This document shows, piece by piece, positions 28,288-36,930 of a DNA stretch of 64,000 bases. The DNA is from Burkholderia sp. Bp8963. Lineage in GTDB: Bacteria; Pseudomonadota; Gammaproteobacteria; Burkholderiales; Burkholderiaceae. The DNA is taken from the NCBI RefSeq assembly GCF_003854275.1, contig NZ_QTQP01000005.1, forward strand, positions 161,925 to 225,924. Direction: 5' to 3'. The notes beneath the pieces are model-generated. The model was not told where the DNA came from. It saw nothing but the letters and a program-made list of their open reading frames with translations, and did not search any database. Position numbers and translations under genes: made by a program. Within the stretch, counting starts at the first letter, position 1. Each line of letters starts with the position of its first letter.

Positions 28288-28667
28288 CGATCCTCTCCGT
28301 GCAGGATTTTGCGGATCTCGGCACGTTCTTCCTTGGTGACATGCCCACGCAACGCGGCCAGCACGAGTGCCTTGCCCGACCCGGAAAACGCCTTGTGTAT
28401 CAGTTCCTTCAACAGGCTGGTCTGCAACGCGTTCTGGCTCTGCGCGGGTGCGTAGACATGCGAGCGTTCGCTCTCGTCGCGCGTCAGCAGTCCTTTCGAA
28501 TGCATGAGCTGCATCTGGCGCAATACGACAGCATAGGTGATGTCCGGGCGCTCGGCCTGCATGGCATGATGCACCTGCTTGACGGTGGCAGGCCCGAGCG
28601 GCCACAGAACGCGCAGGAGATCGAGTTCGGCTGCGGTCGGTTTGATCGGAGGAGCGGTCTTGGCCAT
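28284..28667 (-). CDS. blaI: BlaI/MecI-family transcriptional repressor
   Basis: A 127-residue winged helix-turn-helix repressor starting MAKTAPPIKPTAAELDLLRVLWPLG, with the family pattern LWPLGPATVKQVHHAM, ITYAVVLRQMQLMHSKGLL and a C-terminal dimerisation helix (LLKELIHKAFSGS). Repressors of this type bind palindromes in their own promoter and are cleaved or released when the BlaR-type protease is activated. A GTG directly before the ATG is a possible alternative start. It overlaps the M56-S11 gene and is first in the operon; a palindromic site lies 31 bp upstream of its start. Confidence 0.93.
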   Translation of the reverse strand: MAKTAPPIKPTAAELDLLRVLWPLGPATVKQVHHAMQAERPDITYAVVLRQMQLMHSKGLLTRDESERSHVYAPAQSQNALQTSLLKELIHKAFSGSGKALVLAALRGHVTKEERAEIRKILHGEDR

Positions 28668-28697
28668 CACGGCATCTCAACGAAGGGAGCAACGGGA

Positions 28698-28731
28698 TGT
28701 AGATTAATTTGTCTAGAACAAAATGTCTACA
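28698..28731. promoter_or_regulatory. Candidate BlaI operator between blaI and a divergent AhpD-like gene
   Basis: A 34-bp imperfect dyad with ends TGTAGA and TCTACA and an inner TTTGT/ACAAA pair around CTAG. The two arms read TGTAGAttaaTTTGT and, on the other strand, TGTAGAcattTTGT. On the minus strand it overlaps a likely promoter for blaI: TAGACA, 17 bp, TAATCT. It is the only AT-rich stretch nearby and sits between divergent genes, as expected for BlaI control; binding is inferred. Confidence 0.65.
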
Positions 28732-28803
28732 TCGATGCGAAGGTGTCGCCGCGCGACAGGCAGCGTGCCGATACCGGGACGATTGATTTGGGAGACACGT
28801 GTG

Positions 28804-29151
28804 ATGTTGAAGAACTGGCGACAATTCCTGCCGAAGATCGGGCAAAGCATGAAGGACATCAAGGAACTGAGTCCGTTGACGATCGACGGCTATCGGACGC
28901 TGCATCAGGCGGGTGCCGAAACCGGCAACCTCGATGCGAAGACACGCGAACTGATTGCGCTGGCCGTGGCCGTCACGACCCGATGCGACGGCTGCATTGC
29001 CAACCACGTGAAGAAGGCGATCGAGCTTGGCGTATCGAAAGCCGAGCTGACGGAGGCGCTCGGCGTCGCGGTGGCGATGAATGCCGGGGCGGCGCTCGCG
29101 TATTCCGGGCGCGTGATGGACGCGTACAACGATCTGTCCGAAGTGGCTTGA
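28804..29151 (+). CDS. AhpD-like carboxymuconolactone decarboxylase family protein
   Basis: A 115-residue protein starting MLKNWRQFLPKIGQ, with GGGAGA upstream; an earlier in-frame ATG would lie inside the operator. It carries the AhpD-type peroxidase motif CDGC with a following His (Cys61, Cys64, His68) inside an all-helical fold (ELIALAVAVTTRCDGCIANH). Family members reduce peroxides or act as general alkylhydroperoxidases, though partner and substrate are not evident. It is transcribed divergently from blaI across the shared operator, so it may be induced together with the beta-lactamase operon. Confidence 0.9.
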   Translation: MLKNWRQFLPKIGQSMKDIKELSPLTIDGYRTLHQAGAETGNLDAKTRELIALAVAVTTRCDGCIANHVKKAIELGVSKAELTEALGVAVAMNAGAALAYSGRVMDAYNDLSEVA

Positions 29152-29200
29152 GACGGTGGTGCGCGATACGGTCGACCAGGACGTCAGACCTGCGGACAAC

Positions 29201-29226
29201 CAAAAGAAAAGGCCCTTGCGGGCCTT
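29201..29226 (-). terminator. Rho-independent terminator of the phosphonate operon
   Basis: AAGGCCC (29209-29215), a TTGC loop and GGGCCTT (29220-29226) form a perfect 7-bp stem. On the minus strand it is followed by TTTTCTTTT, the expected T-rich tail. It lies 26 bp after the phnW stop. It could also stop the plus-strand AhpD-like transcript, with a poorer tail. Confidence 0.75.
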
Positions 29227-29252
29227 ATTCATGTGGACAGGAACCTGGCCGC

Positions 29253-30320
29253 TTACCGCGTCAGTTCGCTGAAGCCGTGCAGCAAGCGCTCGACGTCGGC
29301 CGCTTCGATCGCGCCCATCGTCGAGATCCGGAACAGCTCCTTCGACAGCCCGCCTTGCCCCGCGTAGATCACGAAGCCGCGCGCCTTCAGCCCGTCGTGC
29401 AGCGTTTCGTACGTGACGCCCTGCGGCAGACGGTACGCGCGCAGCACGACCGACGATGCGCCTTCCGGCAGCACGAGCGGCATGCCGCGCGCGGCGAGGC
29501 CGGCTTGCGCCTGGTCCGCGAGCGCCTTGTAGCGCGCATGGCGCGCACGCCAGCCACCGGCGTCGTCGAACTCGCGCAGCGCCTCGACGAGCGCGTAGTA
29601 TGCGTGCACCGACGGCGTGAACGGCGTGTTGCGCTGGTCCTGCAGCTTCGCGAGGCGGCCGAGGTCGAGGTAGTACGTACGGCTCGCAGCCTGCGCGAGC
29701 GCACTGCGGCGCACGATCACGAACGCCGCGCCCGGCACGCCGTGCAGGCACTTGTTCGCGGTCGCCGCGACCGCGTCGATGTCGCCGCCGGCGAAATCGA
29801 TTGCCTCCGCGCCGAAGCTGCTGACGGCGTCGACGAGCAGCTTCACGCCGCGTGCGCGGCACACTTGCGCGATCGCGCCGAGATCGTTCAGGCGGCCGGT
29901 CGTCGTCTCGTGATGGATCACGGCGACGTGCGAGAACTGGCCGGCATCGAGCCGCGCGGCGATCTGCGCGAGATCGGGCGCGGCCATCCATTCGTGCTTC
30001 AGCACTTCATGCGGGATCGCGTACTGCGTTGCGATCTGCGTGATCCGCTCGCCGTACACGCCGTTCTCGATCACGAGCAGCTTGCCGCCCTGCGGGACGA
30101 GCGCGGCGATCATGCTTTCGACCGCGGCGGTGCCCGAGCCCGTCATCAGCACGGCGCTCCATTCGGCCGGATCGAGCTCGTACGCGGCGACGAGGCGCGC
30201 ACGGGCTTCGTCCTGCAGGTCGAAGAATTCGCTTTCGCGATGGCACAGGTCGGGTTGCAGCAGGCTCTGGCGCACGCGTTCGGTCAGCGTCACCGGGCCG
30301 GGGTTCAGCAGCAGCATCAA
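29253..30320 (-). CDS. phnW: 2-Aminoethylphosphonate--pyruvate transaminase
   Basis: PLP enzyme interconverting phosphonoacetaldehyde plus alanine and 2-aminoethylphosphonate (AEP) plus pyruvate; with pepM and ppd upstream it should run in the biosynthetic direction. The 355-residue protein begins [20 protein letters not shown], has GSGTAAVES for cofactor phosphate, HHETTTGRLND, VDAVSSFGAE and the lysine of ANKCLHGVPG (Lys190) that would bind PLP. Length fits the family (about 360). It is the last gene of a seven-gene operon and overlaps the ppd stop by 4 bp (ATGA). The terminator is just downstream. Confidence 0.95.
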   Translation of the reverse strand: MMLLLNPGPVTLTERVRQSLLQPDLCHRESEFFDLQDEARARLVAAYELDPAEWSAVLMTGSGTAAVESMIAALVPQGGKLLVIENGVYGERITQIATQYAIPHEVLKHEWMAAPDLAQIAARLDAGQFSHVAVIHHETTTGRLNDLGAIAQVCRARGVKLLVDAVSSFGAEAIDFAGGDIDAVAATANKCLHGVPGAAFVIVRRSALAQAASRTYYLDLGRLAKLQDQRNTPFTPSVHAYYALVEALREFDDAGGWRARHARYKALADQAQAGLAARGMPLVLPEGASSVVLRAYRLPQGVTYETLHDGLKARGFVIYAGQGGLSKELFRISTMGAIEAADVERLLHGFSELTR

Positions 30321-31507
30321 TGGGCTCCTTCAGCTTCAGTGTGAGCGGCGCCGATGTGCCGCATCAGGCGCGTCTTGACCTCGACCGGCGTCACGGTCGG
30401 GCGAGGCAGGCCGTCGGGCACGCCGGTACGGATCGCGAGCCGCACGAACTGCGCACCGTTCGCGCGAGGGGTGTCGCGGGATGCGGCCAGCGCTGCATCG
30501 AGCACGTCGAGCGTATCGCCTTCGACCGCCGACGCGTAGCCGCACGCGGCCGCGACGCCGGCGAACGACACGTGCTGCGACACGGTCGCCTGGCCGCCCG
30601 TCGATTCGTGCGCGCCATTGTCGAGCAGCACGTGCGTGAGGTTCGCGGGGCCGTAGGTGCCGAGCGTCGCGAATGCGCCCATCCGCATCAGTGCGGCGCC
30701 GTCGCCGTCGACGGCGATCACGTGAAGATCGGGCCGGGCCAGCGCGAGACCGAGCGCGAGCGGCGTCACGCAGCCCATCGAGCCGACCATGTAGAGCTGG
30801 TTCGGACGATCGTCGAGCGCGTACAGCTCGCGGCCGCAGAAGCCGGTGGACGCGAGCACGACAGTCGAATCGACCGGCGTGTGCGCGATCACGCGCTGCA
30901 GAGCGTCGTGGCGGGTCGGCCGTGCGTCGGACGATGCGGCGCGCGACGACGATTGCGCGGCGACGTGCGCGCGCGGCGTGGCCGCCGGGTTCGCCTTCAG
31001 TTCATACGGCGCGACGCTGCCTTTCTGCATCACGAGCGCGTACGGGCGGCCGGTTGCGTCCATGTGCGCGATCGCGCGATCGAGCGCCGGGCCGACCGCG
31101 TCGGGATCGGTCGGGAAGGTTTCCCACGGGATCTCCATCGTGTCGAGCATCGCGGGCGTGATCGGCCCCATCAGCGCGTGCTGCGGCTCGTCGGGCACGC
31201 CCGGCTGGCCGCGCCATGTGACGATCAGCAGTTGCGGCAGCCGGAACGTCCATGTGAGCGACGTGAGCGGGCTCACCGCATTGCCGAGCCCCGAGTTCTG
31301 CATCATCGCGATCCCGCGCTTGCCGGCGAGCGTCGCGCCTGCAATCAGCGCGACCGCGTCGCCTTCGTTCGCGGCCGACAGGTAATGCAGCGTCGGATCC
31401 TGCAGCACGTAATTGATGAACGGCGTCAGGTACGAGCAGGGCACGCCCGCGTACCAGTCGAAGCCGCGCGCGCGCGCGGCCTCGACGAACTGGGCCGCTT
31501 CGATCAT
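30317..31507 (-). CDS. aepY: Phosphonopyruvate decarboxylase
   Basis: Thiamine-diphosphate enzyme that decarboxylates phosphonopyruvate to phosphonoacetaldehyde and so pulls the unfavourable PEP mutase reaction forward. The 396-residue protein begins [25 protein letters not shown], has [12 protein letters not shown] (the activating Glu), then the C-terminal ThDP-binding stretch [16 protein letters not shown] followed by [13 protein letters not shown]. Length is typical (about 380). It overlaps pepM and phnW by 4 bp each, so the three core AEP genes are translationally coupled. Confidence 0.95.
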   Translation of the reverse strand: MIEAAQFVEAARARGFDWYAGVPCSYLTPFINYVLQDPTLHYLSAANEGDAVALIAGATLAGKRGIAMMQNSGLGNAVSPLTSLTWTFRLPQLLIVTWRGQPGVPDEPQHALMGPITPAMLDTMEIPWETFPTDPDAVGPALDRAIAHMDATGRPYALVMQKGSVAPYELKANPAATPRAHVAAQSSSRAASSDARPTRHDALQRVIAHTPVDSTVVLASTGFCGRELYALDDRPNQLYMVGSMGCVTPLALGLALARPDLHVIAVDGDGAALMRMGAFATLGTYGPANLTHVLLDNGAHESTGGQATVSQHVSFAGVAAACGYASAVEGDTLDVLDAALAASRDTPRANGAQFVRLAIRTGVPDGLPRPTVTPVEVKTRLMRHIGAAHTEAEGAH

Positions 31508-33192
31508 TGCGCGCCTCCGTTGCCGGCGTTCGACTCGGACAGCGGCGTCTGGCCGTGCGCGAAATCGCCCGCGCGGCGGAAGTCTTCCAGATCGTTGACA
31601 CCGCGCCAGTGGCCGTGCACGTACTGCACCTCGATCTTCTCGCCGGCGGCGATCAGTTCGTTGAGCAGGGTGGGGATGTCGAGCGTGTCGAAATCGTCGC
31701 GTGCCTGCAGCGTCGCGAGCAGCGTCTTCAGGCGCGCAACGCCTGCGCCGCGCACGTTCAGCAGGCCGATCCAGCGGCCGTGCGACGCGCCGTCGGCCGC
31801 GTCGCTCGACACGCGCTCGAGCAGCGCCTTCTGGCCGAACAGCCCGCGGTCGTCGGCGGCCGAGCAGAACGCGAAATCGCGCACGCTCTGGTTCGACGGT
31901 TGCGTCAGCGACGAATCGACGACGACGCTGAACTCCGCGTCACTCTCCGCGAGGTCGCGCAGGATGTAGCTGCGGAACAGCAGGTCGCCGTACGAGATCA
32001 CGGTGTCGCCGGTCAGGCGCTCGGCCGCGCATGCGAGCGACGCGAGCTCGCCCGTCTGCGCATGGCGCTCGTTGACGACGAGCTTGATGCCCGACGTGTC
32101 GATCGCGTCGGCGCGGTAGCCGCCGACCACGGTGATGTCGTTCACGCCTTGCTTCTTGAAGCCGTCGACGAGCCAGCGCAAGAGCGGCTTGCCGGCGACC
32201 GGCAGCATCACCTTGGGCTTGTCTTCGGTAACGACCTCGAGCCCCTTGCCGCGGCTCGCGGCGAGCACGATCGCGGCGTTCGACGCGCGCGACGACGACG
32301 ACAGGTAGATCCGCTCGGCCGCCGAATATTCGTCGGCGTCCTGCAGGCGGAAGATCTCGTTGACCGACGCGACGCGATCCTCGACGTTGATCAGCGTCTC
32401 GCTGTCGTGGATCTCGCGCGCGACCGCCTGCATCGCCGATGCCGATGCGCGGATCAGGTGGTTCGCCCAGATCACGGTGCTGATGCCGGCCTGGCGGAAC
32501 ACGTCGGTCGGCGTGCTGTAATACTTGGTCGGCACGATCACGAGCGGCGCGCGGCCGCTCCATTCGCGCGCGAACTGCAGGATCTCGTCCGGGCGCGACA
32601 GCTTGCTGTGAATCAGGATCGCGTCCGCGCCGGCTTCCGCATACGCGTTCGCGCGGCGCAGCGCTTCGTCCATCCCCCAGCCGGCGATCAGCGCCTCGAC
32701 GCGCGCGACGATCGAGAAGTCCGGGTCGCTCTGCGAATCCTTGCCGGCCTTGATCTTGCCGCAGAACTCGTCGATCTCGGCAAGCGGCTGGCGCTCGCCG
32801 TCGATGAAGCTGTTGGTCTTCGGGAACTGTTTGTCCTCGATGCACACGCCCGCGATGCCGCGCTGCTCGAGCTTCCTCACGAGCCGGCGCACGTTGTTGA
32901 AGTTGCCGTAGCCGGTGTCGCCGTCGAGCAGGATCGGCAGGTCGCTCGCGTCGGCCATGAACTCGAGCACGTCGACGACCTGGGTCCAGCTCGCCTCGTT
33001 GTTGTCGCGCACGCCGAACTGCGCGGAGATCGCGAGGCCCGACGCCCAGATCCCCTTGAAGCCTGCCTCGCGGACGATCCGCGCGGACAGGCCGTTGTGC
33101 GCTTCCATCAGGAATTCGAGGTCGCTGCTGACGAGCATGCGGCGCAGGCGCGCGCTGCGCGATTCGGTGAAGTTGGGTTCACGTACGTTCAT
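31504..33192 (-). CDS. pepM: Phosphoenolpyruvate mutase fused to a nucleotidyltransferase-like domain
   Basis: The first and committed enzyme of phosphonate synthesis, isomerising PEP to phosphonopyruvate. The start [20 protein letters not shown] gives 562 residues. The mutase domain (1-300) shows [13 protein letters not shown] and the diagnostic lid motif [10 protein letters not shown] (119-128), which separates PEP mutase from isocitrate-lyase relatives. From about residue 305 a nucleotidyltransferase-like domain follows ([24 protein letters not shown]), with a Gly-rich loop less canonical than in the separate protein upstream. Such fusions are known for phosphonate clusters and suggest CMP activation of the product. 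Confidence 0.95.
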   Translation of the reverse strand: MNVREPNFTESRSARLRRMLVSSDLEFLMEAHNGLSARIVREAGFKGIWASGLAISAQFGVRDNNEASWTQVVDVLEFMADASDLPILLDGDTGYGNFNNVRRLVRKLEQRGIAGVCIEDKQFPKTNSFIDGERQPLAEIDEFCGKIKAGKDSQSDPDFSIVARVEALIAGWGMDEALRRANAYAEAGADAILIHSKLSRPDEILQFAREWSGRAPLVIVPTKYYSTPTDVFRQAGISTVIWANHLIRASASAMQAVAREIHDSETLINVEDRVASVNEIFRLQDADEYSAAERIYLSSSSRASNAAIVLAASRGKGLEVVTEDKPKVMLPVAGKPLLRWLVDGFKKQGVNDITVVGGYRADAIDTSGIKLVVNERHAQTGELASLACAAERLTGDTVISYGDLLFRSYILRDLAESDAEFSVVVDSSLTQPSNQSVRDFAFCSAADDRGLFGQKALLERVSSDAADGASHGRWIGLLNVRGAGVARLKTLLATLQARDDFDTLDIPTLLNELIAAGEKIEVQYVHGHWRGVNDLEDFRRAGDFAHGQTPLSESNAGNGGAQ

Positions 33193-33956
33193 CGTGCGGC
33201 CCCCTCGGTGGTGCGTTGAATGAGCGGGAGCACTTCCTGCGTCGCGCGAGCGACGTCGTTCGGGAAGTCGATCTCGATCCACGGCGCGCCCGTCACGTCG
33301 GCGACGTCGAACGTGTGGCCGCCCTCGAGCAGCAGGTCGCGCACGGCTTCCTCGTGCGGCATGTTCGCGCGGCCGCTGTCGACGTAGCCGGCGACGATCG
33401 CCGCGAGGCGGCGCGCGGTGGCTTCGGTGAAGCGGAAGAAGCCGACCGATTCGCCGATCGTGTCGTAGTCGAGGTCGACCGCGAGCTGCTTGCGCAGTTC
33501 GACCGGCACGCCATTCTTCAGGCACAGCTTGACGGGTTCGTCGCCCGCTTCGAAATCGCGGTCGATCAGCAGGCGGTCGACCGCCTGGTCGGGGTTGGCC
33601 ACGAGCGCGTGCAGGATGCTTTCGTCGTACAGCACGTCGGCGTCCATCAGCAGCACGTCGCCGCCGCGCGTCATCGCGTCGGCGATGGTGTGCACGGTCA
33701 GCACGCTGCCGAGATCGTAGCGGTCGTTCAGCACGATCTCCGCACGGCGGCCGAGGCGCGCGAGCTCCTCCTCGACCTTGTCGGCCTGGAAGCCCAGCGC
33801 CAGCACGATCTCGTCGACGCCCGCGGCGTCGAGCACGCGCAGGTGCCGCTCGAGCAGCGTCGTGTCGTCGAAGCGCAGCAGGCACTTCGGGAATTGCGCT
33901 TCGGGAGGCTGTTGCAGGCGCAAGCCGAGGCCTGCCGCAAGAATGATGGCTCGCAT
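33189..33956 (-). CDS. NTP transferase family protein (probable phosphonate cytidylyltransferase)
   Basis: A 255-residue nucleotidyltransferase starting [15 protein letters not shown]. The signature LAAGLGLRL...[10 protein letters not shown], followed by [11 protein letters not shown] (metal-binding Asp pair) and [11 protein letters not shown], is typical of sugar-phosphate or choline-phosphate type nucleotidyltransferases. In an AEP operon the best guess is activation of AEP to CMP-AEP (PntC-like), but a sugar or alditol phosphate substrate cannot be excluded. It overlaps pepM by 4 bp. With the domain fused to PepM, the operon encodes two nucleotidyltransferase domains. Confidence 0.85.
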   Translation of the reverse strand: MRAIILAAGLGLRLQQPPEAQFPKCLLRFDDTTLLERHLRVLDAAGVDEIVLALGFQADKVEEELARLGRRAEIVLNDRYDLGSVLTVHTIADAMTRGGDVLLMDADVLYDESILHALVANPDQAVDRLLIDRDFEAGDEPVKLCLKNGVPVELRKQLAVDLDYDTIGESVGFFRFTEATARRLAAIVAGYVDSGRANMPHEEAVRDLLLEGGHTFDVADVTGAPWIEIDFPNDVARATQEVLPLIQRTTEGAAR

Positions 33957-33998
33957 GTGTTCTCCAACCAAAAATCAGACAAACCGGTTCGTGACCGG

Positions 33999-35000
33999 TC
34001 AATCGGCGAGGGGCTGCGGCGCACGGCGCCGCTGCCAGTTTCTTTCACTGAAATGCAGGTAGAGCAGGCCGGGCAGGCCGAGCGCGAGTTCGCGCGCGCG
34101 CTTCGCGAGCGACAGCGCGAGCGCCGCGTCGGGCGGCAGGCCGACGAGCGGCGCGAGCAGCAGGTAGCCGCCTTCCTGCGCGCCGAGCGAACCCGGGATC
34201 GCGAACGCCGCGCCGCGGATCGCCTGGCCGACGCTCTCGAGCAGCAGCGCGTCGAGCCAGCTCACTTGATGGCCGAGGAAGTGCAGCGCGAGCCACACTT
34301 CCGCGGTGCCGACGATCCAGCCGACGAGGCTCAGCGCGAAGGTCGACGCCACCGTGCGGCGGTCGCGGTACAGCGTGCCGACCGCGTCGTCGATCGCGTC
34401 CGCGCGCGTCGCGAGCGACGACCAGTCGCGCGGGCCGAGCAGCTTCGACGCGAGCCGCAGGCCTCGGCCGAACAGCCCGCGCCGCTGCGCGGCATAGAAC
34501 AGCACCGCGCAGCCGCCGAGCACGCCGGTCGCGATCAGCGCGGGCGTGCGCAGGTGCTGGACCGAATCGTGCGTCGCGTACACGCTGAACGCCGCGATGC
34601 CGATCAGCGCGAACGCCATCTGCGCGAGCGCCTGCATCGTCGTGCTGACGGTGATCGCCGCGGCGGCGTCGGCCATCCGCGTGCCGCGCTGTGCGAGGTA
34701 GCGCACCATCAGCACCGGGCCGCCGATCTGCCCGGCGGGCAGCAGGCTGTTGACCGATTCGCCGACCCAGCGCGCGCGCAGCGCGTTGCCGAGCTCGGCG
34801 CCGGGCTCGCCTTTGCGGAACATCACCGAGATTGCCGCCGCGTCGATCACGAGCGGCACGACGTGGAACGCCGCGACGAGCGCGAGCCCCCAGCCGGCCG
34901 CGAGAAACGTCGACGCGACCGCGCCGAAGCCCTGCCACGCAAGGAGGGCTACGAACAGCGCCGTCCCGAGGGACAGCAGGAGCATGCCGGCGCGTGTCAT
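33999..35000 (-). CDS. Lysylphosphatidylglycerol synthase TM-region family protein (YbhN/UPF0104-like)
   Basis: A 333-residue polytopic membrane protein resembling the flippase-like N-terminal region of MprF and the YbhN/UPF0104 family. At least seven hydrophobic segments are visible from residue 5 on, with family-like stretches [40 protein letters not shown] and [23 protein letters not shown]. Such proteins are linked to moving or handling lipids. In this operon it may transport or present the phosphonate-modified lipid (inference). ATGA overlap with the upstream oxygenase gene shows coupling. Confidence 0.85.
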   Translation of the reverse strand: MTRAGMLLLSLGTALFVALLAWQGFGAVASTFLAAGWGLALVAAFHVVPLVIDAAAISVMFRKGEPGAELGNALRARWVGESVNSLLPAGQIGGPVLMVRYLAQRGTRMADAAAAITVSTTMQALAQMAFALIGIAAFSVYATHDSVQHLRTPALIATGVLGGCAVLFYAAQRRGLFGRGLRLASKLLGPRDWSSLATRADAIDDAVGTLYRDRRTVASTFALSLVGWIVGTAEVWLALHFLGHQVSWLDALLLESVGQAIRGAAFAIPGSLGAQEGGYLLLAPLVGLPPDAALALSLAKRARELALGLPGLLYLHFSERNWQRRRAPQPLAD

Positions 35001-35806
35001 GACGCCTTCGTGCGGCGCGGCGCCAGTTGCTTGAACACCTGGCGGAAACCGAAGTACGCGATCGCGTCCTTCATGTTCGAGATGAAGCGCTTCCACGGCC
35101 GCATGCCGGGATCGGTCACGTATTCGAACGTGAGCGACACGCGCATCTCGTTCTGGCCGAGCGGCGTCACGCGGTGGCGCAGCTTGTCGCCGTCGAACAG
35201 CACGATGCCGCCGTCGGCGATCTGCACCGAGCCCGGTTCGTCGGGCACGCCGGGGTTGCGCGTGTGCAGCTCGTAGTCGAGACGGCACGACGAATCGTCG
35301 ATCACGCCGATCAGCAGCGTGTAGCGGCGGCCGTCGTAGTACGACGTATCGTAGTGCCAGCCGATGTGGTCGCCGGGCTTCGTGTAGTAGTAGAGCGCGT
35401 ACGCGTGCGGATCGTCTTCCGGCGACAGCAGCAGCGTGTCGCCGGTGAGCTTCTCGAGCAAGCCGATCAGCGCCTTCGAGCGGTACAGCTCGGCGATGTA
35501 CGGCGCCTTCGCGTCGATCGTGTGGCGGCTCACGCTGCCGCCCTGCTTGTGGCCGGGCAGGTAATTGCGGTTGATGTCGGCCGTGAGCGCACGCGCGGCA
35601 TCCGCGAGCTTCGCGTGCGCGTCGGGCGGCAGGAACGTGTCGAGATACAGGAACGAGCCTTGGCGCGCATAGTCGTCGCGCAGGCGGCCGACGTCGAGCC
35701 GGCCGATGCAATCGGCCACGGTGCGGTCAGGAGCGGCCGCCGCTGCGCGGGCAGCCGCCGGGCGTGCCGGGGTCAGCACGGAGTCGTCGCGCATGCCTGG
35801 AGTCAT
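34997..35806 (-). CDS. 2-Oxoglutarate/Fe(II)-dependent oxygenase
   Basis: A 269-residue protein with a double-stranded beta-helix dioxygenase signature: iron ligands His151 and Asp153 in GWHYDTSYYDG, distal His211 in DKLRHRVTP and Arg222 in MRVSLTFEY for the 2-oxoglutarate carboxylate. A helical N-terminal part (FLYLDTFLPPDAHAKLADAARAL) precedes the core. Its place between a CDP-alcohol phosphotransferase and a lipid-transporter-like gene suggests hydroxylation of a phosphonate head group or lipid, by analogy with other phosphonate-tailoring oxygenases; unproven. Start ATG at 35806 overlaps the upstream stop (ATGA); MRDDSVL four codons later is possible. Confidence 0.85.
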   Translation of the reverse strand: MTPGMRDDSVLTPARPAAARAAAAAPDRTVADCIGRLDVGRLRDDYARQGSFLYLDTFLPPDAHAKLADAARALTADINRNYLPGHKQGGSVSRHTIDAKAPYIAELYRSKALIGLLEKLTGDTLLLSPEDDPHAYALYYYTKPGDHIGWHYDTSYYDGRRYTLLIGVIDDSSCRLDYELHTRNPGVPDEPGSVQIADGGIVLFDGDKLRHRVTPLGQNEMRVSLTFEYVTDPGMRPWKRFISNMKDAIAYFGFRQVFKQLAPRRTKAS

Positions 35807-36483
35807 TTGCTTGCCTGGATTTCGGTTGGATTCTGCGGCAGGCTGCCGCGCTTCACGATGCGCCACCAGTCGATCACGACCCACGCGGCGAACAGCGGTG
35901 CGCCGATCGACGCCGCGAGCAGGAACGGCTCGACGCCGTCCGCGAGGGTCACGAGCGGCAGCAGGTAGAGCACGTCCTCGGTTTCGAAGCCGCCGACGAA
36001 CGCCTGCTTCGTGCCGGCCTTGCCGGCGAACGACTCGATGCGCATCCGCAGGTAGAAGATCAGCGCGACCGCCGCGCCGGCGAGCGCGCCCAGCAGCACC
36101 GGCGGCGCGGCCATCTGGCCGCCCTGCGCAACGATGCCGACGCCCATGCTGACGAACAGCGCAATCGTGACGAGCGCATCCGCCGCGAGGTCGTAGAAAT
36201 GGCCGATCTTGCTGGACTTGCCGCTGATGCGCGCGAGTTCGCCGTCGGTGTGGTCGACGAAGTTCGACAGCACGATCAGGAATGCGCCGGCGTTGCACCA
36301 GCCGAAGGTGCCTTGCGCGAGGCACCAGGCGCCGGCGAGGCCGATCAGCAGACGGACGGTGGTGAGGTGGTTCGGGGTGACCGGGGTGTCGACGAGCGGC
36401 CGGACAAGCGAGCGCGCAAGCCGAGCATCCCAGGTGCGCGGCAGGGGTGGTTCGGAACGTTTGGCGGTTTTTCTTTGGTCCAT
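35803..36483 (-). CDS. CDP-alcohol phosphatidyltransferase family protein
   Basis: A 226-residue inner-membrane enzyme starting MDQRKTAKRSEPPLP. It has the full CDP-OH-P motif: Asp77, Asp80-Gly81, Ala84-Arg85, Gly94, Asp98 and Asp102 (in DHTDGELAR and GHFYDLAAD), with about six membrane helices. The family swaps CMP on an activated alcohol or lipid for another alcohol. With AEP-making and nucleotidyltransferase genes downstream it could transfer AEP from CMP-AEP to a lipid acceptor, giving a phosphonolipid (inference). First gene of the operon; no clear ribosome site, so translation may start near the mRNA 5' end. Confidence 0.88.
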   Translation of the reverse strand: MDQRKTAKRSEPPLPRTWDARLARSLVRPLVDTPVTPNHLTTVRLLIGLAGAWCLAQGTFGWCNAGAFLIVLSNFVDHTDGELARISGKSSKIGHFYDLAADALVTIALFVSMGVGIVAQGGQMAAPPVLLGALAGAAVALIFYLRMRIESFAGKAGTKQAFVGGFETEDVLYLLPLVTLADGVEPFLLAASIGAPLFAAWVVIDWWRIVKRGSLPQNPTEIQASK

Positions 36484-36930
36484 CGACGAAATATATACGG
36501 ATTTGTAAGTCGTTGCTTTTTTCCGCTCAATTTCCTGACATGTTCGGGTGTTACCGGTCATGGTCGGAACGGGGCCGGGGGCCGGCCTGCGCGAGCGGAA
36601 GCCGCTGCCGTGCGCGGGCACGGCAGCGAGGCGGCACAATTCAGTTTCGTTTCCGCCGCGCGCTTGTTCAAGGCGGGGCGGCGCCGAATTTCGCGGGGCG
36701 GCTGCCCGTCACCGCGCGCCCGGGCCGCCTGTCACAGAACGATCGTTCGATATCCGGCAAATTCAGCAAGGGTCTTTTGCATCCGGTGGACATTTCGCCA
36801 CCGCGGCCTCTGCGATACTCCGGTCGTGCCTGTGGTGCCGGCCGCCGATCGCGGCCCCAGGGTTTCACGCCGCTCAGGAGACACCGCCCGCGGCGTTAAC
36901 GACAGACCAAAAAGCGTTCGAACATCTGCC
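36484..36930. other. Divergent intergenic region between phosphonate operon and CoA-transferase gene
   Basis: The 447 bp hold no gene I can support. The part next to the phosphonate operon (36484-36560) is AT-rich. On the minus strand TTGAGC and TACAAA are 17 bp apart and could be its promoter, leaving a leader of only about a dozen bases. The other side probably carries the promoter for the CoA-transferase, which I could not place. Confidence 0.35.

Noticed and set aside
28288..29991. Minus-strand extension upstream of the M56-S11 protein
   Set aside because: It runs through blaI in another frame, the operator and the AhpD-like gene; the GTGA overlap with blaI gives a proper start.
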